DNA from: Rariloculus sp965263005
Lineage (GTDB): Bacteria; Pseudomonadota; Gammaproteobacteria; Steroidobacterales; Rariloculaceae
Assembly (NCBI RefSeq): GCF_965263005.1
Contig: NZ_OZ253579.1
Location: 930,001-994,000 of the forward strand
DNA: 64,000 nt
Reading direction: 5' to 3'
Under the pieces are notes generated by a model that saw only the letters and a program-made list of their open reading frames with translations, had not been told where the DNA came from and ran no database searches. Numbering within the stretch: position 1 is the stretch's first letter; every line of letters begins with the position of its first letter. A program made the translations under genes and the position numbers. Positions 1 to 8,217 of this stretch are shown piece by piece.

Positions 1-1
1 C

Positions 2-1057
2 ACGCTGCGTCAACCGATCGGCCCGGTCGGCGTCATCACGCCGTGGAACACGCCGTTCATGCTGGCGACGTGGAAGATCGCCCCCGCGCTCGCTGCCGGC
101 TGCACGGTCGTTCACAAACCGGCGGAGTGGAGCCCGCTTTCGGCCTGCCTGCTCGCGGAAATCTGCGCCGAGGCCGGCCTGCCGCCCGGCGTGCTCAATA
201 CCGTTCATGGTTTCGGGGAGACGGCCGGCAAGGCCGTGACGGAGCACGAGGCCATCAAGGCCGTCGCATTTGTCGGCGAGTCGGCAACCGGCAGTCTGAT
301 CATGGCCCAGGGGGCCGCGACGCTGAAGCGCGTGCACTTCGAACTCGGCGGGAAGAATCCCGTAGTCGTCTTCGATGACGCCGATCTTGAGCGCGCGCTC
401 GACGCCGTCACGTTCATGATATTCAGCCTGAACGGCGAACGCTGCACTTCATCGAGCCGGCTGCTGATTCAGGACACCATCGAGCAGGCGTTTCTCGATC
501 GTCTGGTCAAGCGCGTCGCCAGGATCAGGGTCGGCCATCCGCTCGACCCCGAGACCGAGATCGGGCCGCTCATCCATCCCGATCACGTGCGCAAGGTATT
601 GAGCTATTTCGCCGCCGCCGCGGATCAGGGCGTCACGATCCGCGCGGGAGGTCGTCTGGCGTCCGCCGGAGCGGGCTATGTCGAGCCGACGATACTCGCC
701 GACGCGACGAACGATACGCGAGTTGCCCGGGAAGAGATTTTCGGGCCCGTGCTGACAGTCATCCCGTTCGCCGACGAGGCCGAGGCGCTCGCGTTGGCCA
801 ACGACACAAGGTACGGACTGGCAGGCTACCTGTGGACTCGCGATACGGGCCGGGCGCTGCGCTTCGCCCAGGCGCTTGACGCAGGCATGGTGTGGGTGAA
901 CTCCGAGAACAACCGCCATCTCCCGGCGCCGTTCGGCGGTATGAAAGCGAGCGGCATCGGCCGCGACGGCGGCGAGTACAGTTTCGATTTCTACATGGAA
1001 ACCAAGAATATCTGTGTTGCTTACGATCTCCACCGCGTACCATCCCTCGGGCGCTGA
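2..1057 (+). CDS. Aldehyde dehydrogenase, 5'-truncated by the window edge
   Basis: NAD(P)-dependent aldehyde dehydrogenase, probably oxidising a semialdehyde made by the ring-cleavage enzymes encoded downstream. The frame is open from base 2 and reads PIGPVGVITPWNTPF before the first Met at 59, so the true start lies outside the window. The general-base Glu is in FELGGK (codon near 341) and the catalytic Cys is in GERCTSS (codon near 443). EEIFGPV and the C-terminal PFGGMKASGIGRDGG are typical of 2-hydroxymuconate or 5-carboxymethyl-2-hydroxymuconate semialdehyde dehydrogenases. The family is seen directly; the muconate-type substrate is inferred from the neighbouring LigA/LigB genes. Confidence 0.92.
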   Translation, partial: TLRQPIGPVGVITPWNTPFMLATWKIAPALAAGCTVVHKPAEWSPLSACLLAEICAEAGLPPGVLNTVHGFGETAGKAVTEHEAIKAVAFVGESATGSLIMAQGAATLKRVHFELGGKNPVVVFDDADLERALDAVTFMIFSLNGERCTSSSRLLIQDTIEQAFLDRLVKRVARIRVGHPLDPETEIGPLIHPDHVRKVLSYFAAAADQGVTIRAGGRLASAGAGYVEPTILADATNDTRVAREEIFGPVLTVIPFADEAEALALANDTRYGLAGYLWTRDTGRALRFAQALDAGMVWVNSENNRHLPAPFGGMKASGIGRDGGEYSFDFYMETKNICVAYDLHRVPSLGR

Positions 1058-1081
1058 GCCAGGAGCCTGCGGCCCGATCGT

Positions 1082-1393
1082 ATGAGCCTGTATTACGTCC
1101 AGAAGCTTCTCTACCAGTTGAACAGAGACCCCAATGTCCGGAGGCGTTTCGACGCGGACCGTGAAGATCTTCTCAGCGAGTATTCGCTGACGAACGAGGA
1201 ACGTACCGCGATCGTCGAGGGCGACATCGGGCTGCTCTACGTCATGGGCGTCAACGGTCAGATTCTCATGCACTATTCGGCGTTGATTGGCCAGGAGTGG
1301 GACGAGTATATCGACGCGATGAAACGGGGCGTTGCCGCGCACGGCCCCGTGCGCGCGGGGCTCTACACCTTGTTGCAGGCCAAGGACCGATGA
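1082..1393 (+). CDS. LigA-like small subunit of an extradiol ring-cleavage dioxygenase
   Basis: A 103-residue all-helical-looking protein of the LigA family, the small alpha subunit of class III (LigAB) extradiol dioxygenases. It begins MSLYYVQKLLYQLNRD and carries the family-like stretches DLLSEYSLTNEE and DIGLLYVMGVNGQIL. It has no catalytic metal ligands of its own; in LigAB the small subunit caps the active site of the beta subunit. It follows the aldehyde dehydrogenase by 24 bp, and its stop overlaps the next start in an ATGA tetranucleotide, so the two subunits are translationally coupled. The exact substrate (protocatechuate, gallate or a homologue) cannot be read from sequence. Confidence 0.85.
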   Translation: MSLYYVQKLLYQLNRDPNVRRRFDADREDLLSEYSLTNEERTAIVEGDIGLLYVMGVNGQILMHYSALIGQEWDEYIDAMKRGVAAHGPVRAGLYTLLQAKDR

Positions 1394-2211
1394 GCCTCGT
1401 CTTCGCGGGCGTTTGCAGTCACGCGCCCGGAATCACGGGCCGCGCGGGGCGTGCCGACCCTGAGATCAGGGACGCGTTTTACGGCAAACTCGGCGAGCTC
1501 AGAGAGCGGCTCGAGGCGGCGAACCCGGACGTCATCATCGTCGTTGCGGCCGAGCACTTCGCCAATTTCTTCATGAACAACATGCCGGCCTATTGCATGG
1601 GGCTCGCAGACGAGTACGAGGGTCCGATCGAAGACGAGGATTGGCTCGCGATCAAGCGGACGGTCGTGCCCGGCAATGCCGAACTCGCGCGCCGCATCAT
1701 CACATTCATGTTGGCCGAGACCGATCTTGCCTACGCCGAGGAATGGAAATTCGATCACGGCATCATGGTGCCGCTCAACTTCCTCACGCCGCGCTACGAC
1801 CTGCCCGTCATTCCCGTGAACGTCAATTGTCAGGGCCCGCCGCTTACGCCGCTCAAGCGCGCCTACGAATTCGGCCGTGTGCTGAGACGAGCCTGCGACG
1901 CGCAGAACGAGCGCATCGCGCTGATCGGCACGGGCGGGATCTCCCATTGGCCGGCGACGCCGGACTCGGGCGTCATCAACGAAGCCTGGGATCGGCAATT
2001 CCTCGACAGGTTCATCAATAATCGCAGCGCCGAACTCGTCGCCTATACGGACGAGGAGACCTTGCGCGACGCCGGCCAGGGCGGGTTCGAAATCCGTACG
2101 TTCATCGCCGTCGCGGGCGCGACGGAAGGCTCGACAGGACAGCTCATGTTCTATGCGCCGATACCGATCTTTGCCGTGGGTTGCACCGTGGCCGAGATGT
2201 CGGTGCAGTGA
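1390..2211 (+). CDS. LigB-like catalytic subunit of a class III extradiol dioxygenase
   Basis: Catalytic beta-type subunit (273 residues) that would open a dihydroxylated aromatic ring using Fe(II) and O2. The start at 1390 overlaps the LigA stop. Metal and active-site motifs of the LigB superfamily are visible: an early His in VCSHAPG, the AAEHFANFF motif, and KFDHGIMVPLNFL. The C-terminal half has the conserved GTGGISHWP. With the aldehyde dehydrogenase and the ACMSD-type amidohydrolase at 3467-4453 it forms a meta-cleavage module. A longer reading from 1297 lies inside the LigA gene and is rejected. Confidence 0.88.
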   Translation: MSLVFAGVCSHAPGITGRAGRADPEIRDAFYGKLGELRERLEAANPDVIIVVAAEHFANFFMNNMPAYCMGLADEYEGPIEDEDWLAIKRTVVPGNAELARRIITFMLAETDLAYAEEWKFDHGIMVPLNFLTPRYDLPVIPVNVNCQGPPLTPLKRAYEFGRVLRRACDAQNERIALIGTGGISHWPATPDSGVINEAWDRQFLDRFINNRSAELVAYTDEETLRDAGQGGFEIRTFIAVAGATEGSTGQLMFYAPIPIFAVGCTVAEMSVQ

Positions 2212-2237
2212 CCGCGGCCCGCTCACCTCCAGATTCC

Positions 2238-3422
2238 GTGTCCGACCGCGCGAAATTCACGATCCTGATTCCGTTCCTGGGCGCGCTGACCGCGCTCGGG
2301 CCGTTATCGAACGATCTGTACGTACCTTCGCTCCCGCTAGTCGCGAGCGGCCTGGGCGTGACGGGTGCTTCGGTGCAACTGACCATGAGTTCCCTGCTGC
2401 TCGGATTCGCTCTCGGTTGTCTCATCTACGGGCCGCTGTCCGACCGCCACGGTCGCAAGTTAGTCCTGTCGCTGGGTCTGGGCATTTACGTGATATCGGG
2501 CGTGCTGTCGGCTCTGTCGTCCGATCTGAGCGCCCTCGTCGCGTGCCGCTTTGTCCAGGGTGTGGGCGCATCGTCGGGCATGGTGCTGGCGCGCGCGATC
2601 ATCCTCGATCGCTGGACCGGGGAGCAGGCCTCGCGGGCGCTGTCATGGGTCGTGATGATCACGTTCCTGACGCCCGTGATCGCGCCGCTCATCGGCGGGT
2701 ATGTGGCATCGCTTGGCTACTGGCCCACTGTCTTCTGGCTGCAGGCCGGCGCCGGCGCGGCGTGTCTGCTTGCCCTGACGAAGCTGCCGCGCGTCCATCG
2801 CAGGAGACCGATGACGCCGACGCGGCCCCTCGCCGCGTACGCCACGATCCTCACAGACCGTCAGACGCTCGGCTATCTCGCCTGCGTGGGCTTTGCATTC
2901 GTCGGCTTAATCGCGTTTGTCAGCAATTCCGCTTTCGTGTTCACCGAGTACTTCGAGCTGCAGCCGTATCAATATGGGTACTGTTTTTCGTTCGTGATGG
3001 CCGGCGGTTCCGCCGGTGCGTATACGAACAGCCGCCTCATCTCCCGGCATGGCATCTCGAAAATGATCGGCCTCGGCACGGTGATTCTCGCCTCGGGGGG
3101 CACGGCGGCCCTGCTGGTCTCGGCAACGAACGCAGGCCTTGTCGCGACGCTGCTGTCGCTGCTGCTGTACGTCTACGGCATCGGTTTCGTGTTTGCCAAC
3201 TCGATGGCGAGGACGATGAGCCGCTTTCGCGACATGAGCGGCGCGGCCTCGGCCCTGTTCGGCGTCAACCAGTTCCTGATCGGCTCGTTCGTCGCGGCTG
3301 CCCTGAGTTTCGTGACGACGCCGACGCCGATGCCGCTCGCGTCGACGATGGCCTTCGCGGGGATCGGCGCGGCCGCCGTCTGGTGGGGATGGCTCCGGCG
3401 CGCCGCGTCCGCGAGCCAGTAA
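2238..3422 (+). CDS. MFS transporter, Bcr/CflA drug-efflux type
   Basis: Twelve-helix major facilitator of the DHA1 Bcr/CflA group. The first helix ends in GPLSNDLYVPSLP, matching the group's conserved acidic helix-1 motif, and the loop 2-3 motif GPLSDRHGRK is the MFS signature. The start is uncertain. The frame opens at a TTG (2181) inside the LigB gene; GTG codons at 2208 and 2238 are alternatives. GTG 2238 is chosen because it places only about six residues before helix 1 and avoids a 31-bp overlap. Lying directly after the ring-cleavage genes, it may export an aromatic compound or take up a substrate; which one is not decidable here. Confidence 0.85.
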   Translation: MSDRAKFTILIPFLGALTALGPLSNDLYVPSLPLVASGLGVTGASVQLTMSSLLLGFALGCLIYGPLSDRHGRKLVLSLGLGIYVISGVLSALSSDLSALVACRFVQGVGASSGMVLARAIILDRWTGEQASRALSWVVMITFLTPVIAPLIGGYVASLGYWPTVFWLQAGAGAACLLALTKLPRVHRRRPMTPTRPLAAYATILTDRQTLGYLACVGFAFVGLIAFVSNSAFVFTEYFELQPYQYGYCFSFVMAGGSAGAYTNSRLISRHGISKMIGLGTVILASGGTAALLVSATNAGLVATLLSLLLYVYGIGFVFANSMARTMSRFRDMSGAASALFGVNQFLIGSFVAAALSFVTTPTPMPLASTMAFAGIGAAAVWWGWLRRAASASQ

Positions 3423-3424
3423 GC

Positions 3425-3441
3425 GGCTCGGCGCCCGAGCC
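3425..3441. terminator. Short hairpin between convergent genes
   Basis: GGCTCGG, loop CGC, CCGAGCC form a perfect 7-bp stem two bases after the MFS stop and 26 bases from the end of the convergent amidohydrolase gene. There is no long T-run on either side, so it is a weak intrinsic terminator at best, possibly bidirectional. Confidence 0.4.
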
Positions 3442-3466
3442 AGGCCGGGGCTTTCGCAACGGGCCA

Positions 3467-4453
3467 CTAAAGGCCGAAGATCCGTCGCGCGTTGTCGCCG
3501 CGGACCTTTCGGGCTGCGGCTGAGCCGAGCGCATCGACGCGCTCGAGGCAACCCTTCATGTCGCCTATGTTGTGCGGATAGTCCGAGCCGTAAAGCACCC
3601 TGTCCGCGGAGCCTGCGACCTCCATACAAAGCTCAAGCGCGCTCGGTGAGTAGACGACGGCGTCGTAATAAATGCGCCGCAGGTACTCGCTCGGTCGTTC
3701 CGAAATGACTTCGGCGCAGGCCGGGATCATCTCGTGGCAGCGATCGAGCCGCGCCGCGAGATACGGCAGCGCACCGCCGCCGTGTGCCGCGATGAGCTTG
3801 ACGTTCGGATAGCGGTCGAAGAACCCGTCGAAGATCATCCTCGATACCGCCAGCGTCGTGTCGAACGCAAAGCCGACAGGCGGCACGAGGCCGTACTCGT
3901 CCAGGTTCATCTCGCGCACGCCCTGTGGCGTCCCCGGATGAAGCAGGACGGGCAGCCCGCGCCGGTCGATTTCCCGCCAGATATCGGAGAACGCGGGGTC
4001 GGTCAGATTTTCGCCGTCTATGTTGGCGATGACCATGACACCGACCGCGCCCGCCTCGCTCGCTCTGCTCAGCTCCGCGAGGGCGAGGTCCCGGTACTGC
4101 CACGGCAGGGTCGCGAACCAGCGGATCCGGTCGGGTCTGAGCCCCTGTTGCCCGGCCATCGAGTCGTTGACGATCCGCGCGGCCATCAAGCTCGTTTCGG
4201 CGTCGCCGAAGTAGGCATTCGGGCACGTCAGCGAGACGATCGCGATGTCGACCCGCGCGGCATCCATGTCCCTGATGCGCAGATCGTAGTCCCACATAGG
4301 TTCATAGAGCGTCATGAACGGCGCGTCCCACATCCGGATGACGTCCTGGCCCGCGGCGTTGACGCCGAGCTCGTACTTCGGGTTGCCCTTGTCGCGGAGC
4401 AGCTCGAGGTACTCGCGAGTCAGCATGTGGGTGTGCACGTCTATCACCGTCAC
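3467..4453 (-). CDS. Amidohydrolase-2 family, ACMSD-type decarboxylase/hydrolase
   Basis: A 328-residue TIM-barrel metalloenzyme of the amidohydrolase-2 family (ACMSD, gamma-resorcylate decarboxylase and 4-oxalomesaconate hydratase relatives). It starts MTVIDVHTHM, the N-terminal HxH zinc motif. Further ligands are the His in LLHPGTPQG, the His in AAHGGGALPYL and the Asp in YGSDYPHN. Family members often act on carboxylated aromatics or on muconate-type ring-cleavage products, which suits the nearby dioxygenase. It is convergent with the MFS gene, so it is not in the same transcript. The reaction remains an inference. Confidence 0.85.
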   Translation of the reverse strand: MTVIDVHTHMLTREYLELLRDKGNPKYELGVNAAGQDVIRMWDAPFMTLYEPMWDYDLRIRDMDAARVDIAIVSLTCPNAYFGDAETSLMAARIVNDSMAGQQGLRPDRIRWFATLPWQYRDLALAELSRASEAGAVGVMVIANIDGENLTDPAFSDIWREIDRRGLPVLLHPGTPQGVREMNLDEYGLVPPVGFAFDTTLAVSRMIFDGFFDRYPNVKLIAAHGGGALPYLAARLDRCHEMIPACAEVISERPSEYLRRIYYDAVVYSPSALELCMEVAGSADRVLYGSDYPHNIGDMKGCLERVDALGSAAARKVRGDNARRIFGL

Positions 4454-4715
4454 CGGGTGCGCTCCTCAGTCCGGCGAGCGGCGGCGATCAGGTATTCATG
4501 TGCCTCCCGCCAGGAGAACCGTTGGGTGAAGCGCCCGCACATGTCGCGAAGCCTACCGGTCTTCGAGGCGTTCAACCAGTACGCTGCGTCGGATGGTCCG
4601 CGCCCAGGGACACGCAGCCCGGAGGCTCGCTGGTGTAGACTGGTTGCCGGTTGATCGGTTTTCTTCGGTGGCTACGTGGCGGCATCCCGTGCCGATCATG
4701 TTGAGGGAGCAAGTG

Positions 4716-6431
4716 ATGACCAAGCGGATTTTGGGATTTGTCATGTTGTTCGGCTGGCTGGTGGCCAGTGCACAGGGTCCCGGAGGGGCGACCAGTTTCG
4801 AACCCTACACGCCGGCGCCCGACGCCACGGACCTCAAGGCCACGATTTTCAACTGGATGTGGCACATGAGCATGCTCAAGGGCCACGATGAACGCGACAT
4901 GGTCGCATCGCTCGAGTACCAGGGCAGTGGCACGATTCAGATCGAGGGACAAGCCTGCGCGCTGACGCGGTATCGGGTGAGCACCAACTACCAGACCTTC
5001 AGTCAGCGGACCGACTACGCGTGCACGTTGCCGGACGGGCAACCGTACTCGAACATCGAGGTGGTGAGCGGGCTGTACGCTTGGGACGAAGATATTCGCG
5101 GTGCGCAAATCGGCCCGACGCAAGGGAATGCCACCTCGATGGCCGGGACCGTGCAGGAGCGGCTCATTCGCATTTGGGCGAGTCCCCAGGGCGCGCCCAA
5201 GGCCGCGCTGGCGGGGACCACGGAGACGTTCTGGCTGGGCGCCAACCCGGGCACTCTTTTCGAGGACGGTGTCGCAGAGGTAGGCGATACGTCCGTGTCG
5301 TGGGAGACGGGCAGGCCGGTCCTGACGTTTCCCATTCCGGGCGTTCCGGGCGCGACCGCGACAGCCACGCTGGATGACAGCTACATGACCGAAAGCGTGG
5401 TGGTTGAGCAGGGGTCGACGACCACGGAGTTCACCTACGGCGACTACCAGGACTGGAACAATCCGCTGCACAAGATCGAAGTGTTTTACGCCGGCACGAT
5501 GGTGGAGCTTCGTGACGGCGAGGTCATCCGGGATCTGACGACGGTCGAGACGGAAACCGGCAACGTGTATGTGGTTGCGCCCGTGCCGGCAAGCGTGCGC
5601 AACGCGATCTCGCCGACAGGCCAGATCCCCGTTGGCGTATCCGCCAAGGAGGTACCCCCTGTCGACGAATCGGCCCCCACGCCGCGGTTGGCCGGGAAGC
5701 CCGACTTGACGGGCAACTGGTCCTACTCGGACTGGATCGGGAACTACCAGCGGGGAGGCGGGCGCCGATGCGGCCCGACGCAGAATGACCAGTGCAGCCG
5801 GCGGGTCAATCAGACTGAAGGTTTTGCGCTCTACTCGCCCTCGCGGTTCGGCAACCTGGGTCGTCCACTGTATAAGCCCGAGTACTGGGACGAAGTTCAG
5901 CAGCTCGACATGTGGACGAACAAGGAAGATCCGGTCATGACCTGTCAGCCGCTGGGGGTCCCGCGGCAGGGCGCGCCTCGACGCATCTACCAGTCGGAAC
6001 GCGACGTTACCTTCATCTATAGGGGAGGCGACGCTGGAGGCGGATTCGGCGAGTATCGCGTGATCCCGACGGATGGCCGCCCGCACGACCCGGAGGCGGA
6101 CTACAGTTACACGTACCTGGGGTCTACCGTGGGACACTGGGAAGGCGACACGCTGGTGCTCGACTCCATAGGGTTCACCGATCGCACCTGGTTCGGGCGC
6201 GGCGGTTTTTTCCATACCGATCGGATGCATGTCGTGGAGCGATTCACGCGTCAGGGCGAAATCCTCCTCTACGACGTCACGGTCGAGGATCCCGAGGTGC
6301 TGGTGGAGCCGTGGGTGCTTCCGACGCGAACGGTACAGCCCAATCGGAATCCCAATGCGGGACTTCTGCCCGAGCGAGGTCACTGCGAGGTGTACGAGGA
6401 CGAAGCTATCGCCACGCAGATTCGGCATTAG
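4716..6431 (+). CDS. Exported protein with DUF6152-like C-terminal domain
   Basis: A 571-residue exported protein of unknown function. ATG 4716 is chosen over upstream in-frame Mets because GAGGGAG lies 7 bases before it and it begins a clean signal peptide (MTKRILGFVMLFGWLVASAQ). The middle has a PDLTGNWSYSDW strand typical of large families of secreted uncharacterised proteins. The C-terminal third (GHWEGDTLVLDS, RMHVVERFTRQGEILLYDV, then VEDPEVLVEPW) matches the C-terminal pattern of the three exported proteins at 52120, 57115 and 58274. A Cys-containing segment GGGRRCGPTQNDQCSRR may form a disulfide. No catalytic residues are recognised. Confidence 0.8.
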   Translation: MTKRILGFVMLFGWLVASAQGPGGATSFEPYTPAPDATDLKATIFNWMWHMSMLKGHDERDMVASLEYQGSGTIQIEGQACALTRYRVSTNYQTFSQRTDYACTLPDGQPYSNIEVVSGLYAWDEDIRGAQIGPTQGNATSMAGTVQERLIRIWASPQGAPKAALAGTTETFWLGANPGTLFEDGVAEVGDTSVSWETGRPVLTFPIPGVPGATATATLDDSYMTESVVVEQGSTTTEFTYGDYQDWNNPLHKIEVFYAGTMVELRDGEVIRDLTTVETETGNVYVVAPVPASVRNAISPTGQIPVGVSAKEVPPVDESAPTPRLAGKPDLTGNWSYSDWIGNYQRGGGRRCGPTQNDQCSRRVNQTEGFALYSPSRFGNLGRPLYKPEYWDEVQQLDMWTNKEDPVMTCQPLGVPRQGAPRRIYQSERDVTFIYRGGDAGGGFGEYRVIPTDGRPHDPEADYSYTYLGSTVGHWEGDTLVLDSIGFTDRTWFGRGGFFHTDRMHVVERFTRQGEILLYDVTVEDPEVLVEPWVLPTRTVQPNRNPNAGLLPERGHCEVYEDEAIATQIRH

Positions 6432-6443
6432 AAGGGAACACGA

Positions 6444-6480
6444 GCAACCCCCCGCGCTCAAGCGCCGGGCCGGGGGGTGC
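6444..6480. terminator. GC-rich hairpin between convergent genes
   Basis: ACCCCCC (6447-6453) pairs with GGGGGGT (6472-6478), and a smaller GCGC/GCGC pairing sits inside the loop. It lies 15 bases after the stop of the exported protein and before the convergent amidohydrolase. It lacks a T-tract, so an intrinsic terminator role is plausible but not certain. Confidence 0.4.
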
Positions 6481-6610
6481 GATCCAGCGAAACAGGAGCG
6501 TAGCAGCCCGTGGTAAAAGTCCCGCTGCATTCGACCGACGATGCATCCCGGCCGGGCGCCTCGCCGGTCTCGGTGCGACGCGGGACTGTTGCCACGGGCT
6601 GCCAGGCCGC

Positions 6611-7975
6611 TCACGGCGGCGGCGCGGTCGTCCATCGAGCTCGCAGCGCATCCCGGTCCACACGCTCGCCTCTGAGGTAAACCTCGGAGATTCGACGCGT
6701 GTTGGTGATGTCCTCAAGAGGGTTGGCATCGAGCACGACAAAATCGGCGCTCTTGCGCGCTGCCACCATCCCGAGCTCATCACGCTTCAGGATCGCGGCC
6801 GTGTTCCGGGTCGCTGCGACGATCGCTTCTGCGGGAGAGAGCCCGCATCGGACCATACTGGCTAGCTGGATGTGCACATCCCACGCGGCCCCCCGGCCAT
6901 CGGTCCCGAGCCCGATCGTCGTGCCCGTCTCTTCGTGCACCCTTCGCAGGTTGCGGCACTGGCGCTCGAAGAACTCCCTCTGTTGGTTTTCCCTCTGGGG
7001 CTCCCTGGCCGCGATCTCGTCACGAAGCCGCTGGGTCTCGGCGGGCGGCAGCGATTCGCTCAACAGCGGCAGCTCTTCGAAGGTCAGCGGCAGATACGGC
7101 AGAGTCGGCAGGAGCCAGACGTCGGCCCGCTGCTGGAGCAGCGCGATGAACTCATCGTCGATGTCCCGGTCACGAACGCTGTGCACGAACCCATGGATGC
7201 CGGCACGCAGGAGCTCCTTGGCGTCTGCAAGAGCGGTATTCCGACTGAGATGCGCGCCGACGAACCGGTCGTTTTTGTCCGCTTCCTCGATGATGGCTCG
7301 GTACACCTCGGGCGCGAGCTTCGGCACCGTGCCGTTGCGGTCATCGACCCAGATCTTGATGAGGCTCACGTTTCTGTCGGCGAGTTCCTGGACACGCTGC
7401 CTGCCTTCGGCTGCCGATGTCGCGCCATAGGGGACGCCGAGCCAGAAATCGAAAGTCGGCCCGGCGTTTGGCGTCGCTGCGATTCCTCGACCGGCCGTCA
7501 GGTAGAGCGCCGCACCCGATACCGGTTGCCCGCGCAGCGTATACGGAAGCTCGGGGTCGATATCCCATCGATCGACGCCCATGCTGTAGTTTGCTGCTAC
7601 GCCGTAGTAGGCATAGCGTTGCATATGCTCGACGAGCAACTCGCGCGTAAAGTTGTCACTACGCATCGTGCCGTTTCTGAAGTCCTCGTAGCCCGGATGG
7701 CTGTGCCCGTCGATCAGGGCGGGGATGACCGTTTTGCCATTCAAGTCCACACGCGCGGCGCTGCCAGGCGGCTCGCGCGAATCTCTGGCGCCGACCCATG
7801 TGAATTTTCCGTCCTCGACCAGGAAGGACGAATCCTCTATCGGTGGGCTCCCGTCGCCGACGACGAGCCGGGCGCCTTCGAACCAGACAGAGGCATCGCC
7901 ACCGGCCTGCTCTTCCGGTGAGCAAGCCGCTAGCGAGATCAGACAGACTGACAGAACGATCGATCTATGCATCAT
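6611..7975 (-). CDS. Lipoprotein amidohydrolase (imidazolonepropionase-like)
   Basis: An exported amidohydrolase of about 454 residues. The signal MMHRSIVLSVCLISLAAC ends in an LAAC lipobox, so it is probably an outer- or inner-membrane lipoprotein. The start at 7975 is preferred over TTG 7996 because AGAGG stands 9 bases upstream. The composite beta-sandwich/TIM-barrel layout is visible: LNGKTVIPALIDGHSHPG carries the first HxH metal pair, GAHLSRN and GFVHSVRD give further His ligands, and GLGTDGRG gives the conserved Asp. The C-terminal SADFVVLDANPLEDI is the usual end of the family. Relatives include exported prolidases and imidazolonepropionase-like enzymes; the substrate is unknown. Confidence 0.85.
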   Translation of the reverse strand: MMHRSIVLSVCLISLAACSPEEQAGGDASVWFEGARLVVGDGSPPIEDSSFLVEDGKFTWVGARDSREPPGSAARVDLNGKTVIPALIDGHSHPGYEDFRNGTMRSDNFTRELLVEHMQRYAYYGVAANYSMGVDRWDIDPELPYTLRGQPVSGAALYLTAGRGIAATPNAGPTFDFWLGVPYGATSAAEGRQRVQELADRNVSLIKIWVDDRNGTVPKLAPEVYRAIIEEADKNDRFVGAHLSRNTALADAKELLRAGIHGFVHSVRDRDIDDEFIALLQQRADVWLLPTLPYLPLTFEELPLLSESLPPAETQRLRDEIAAREPQRENQQREFFERQCRNLRRVHEETGTTIGLGTDGRGAAWDVHIQLASMVRCGLSPAEAIVAATRNTAAILKRDELGMVAARKSADFVVLDANPLEDITNTRRISEVYLRGERVDRDALRARWTTAPPP

Positions 7976-8217
7976 GGCGCAACACCTCTGCGACAACGTC
8001 CGAGGACATCGGAACGAGGCCTCGAGAAGCGGCCGCGATCCGTGCTTCCCGCAGATACTACTCCAGGAAGCTCAAGACGCAGTGCCGGTCGATGCCCCGC
8101 GGCCGGATCCTTGCGGTGCGTCAACCGTGCTCGAGTGAGCCGGACCTCGCGCCGCTTCGAATACGACGTGTGCGAGCAGTGCTATGCTTGGCTGAGACCC
8201 GTTCAGGGGGAGCGCGC

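Noticed and set aside
2153..3523. 456-codon plus-strand frame over the MFS gene
   Set aside because: Arg-rich out-of-frame reading; the frame at 2238-3422 has clear MFS helices and signatures.
4572..6635. 687-codon open frame on the minus strand
   Set aside because: Antisense to the exported protein at 4716-6431; low-complexity composition and no motif.
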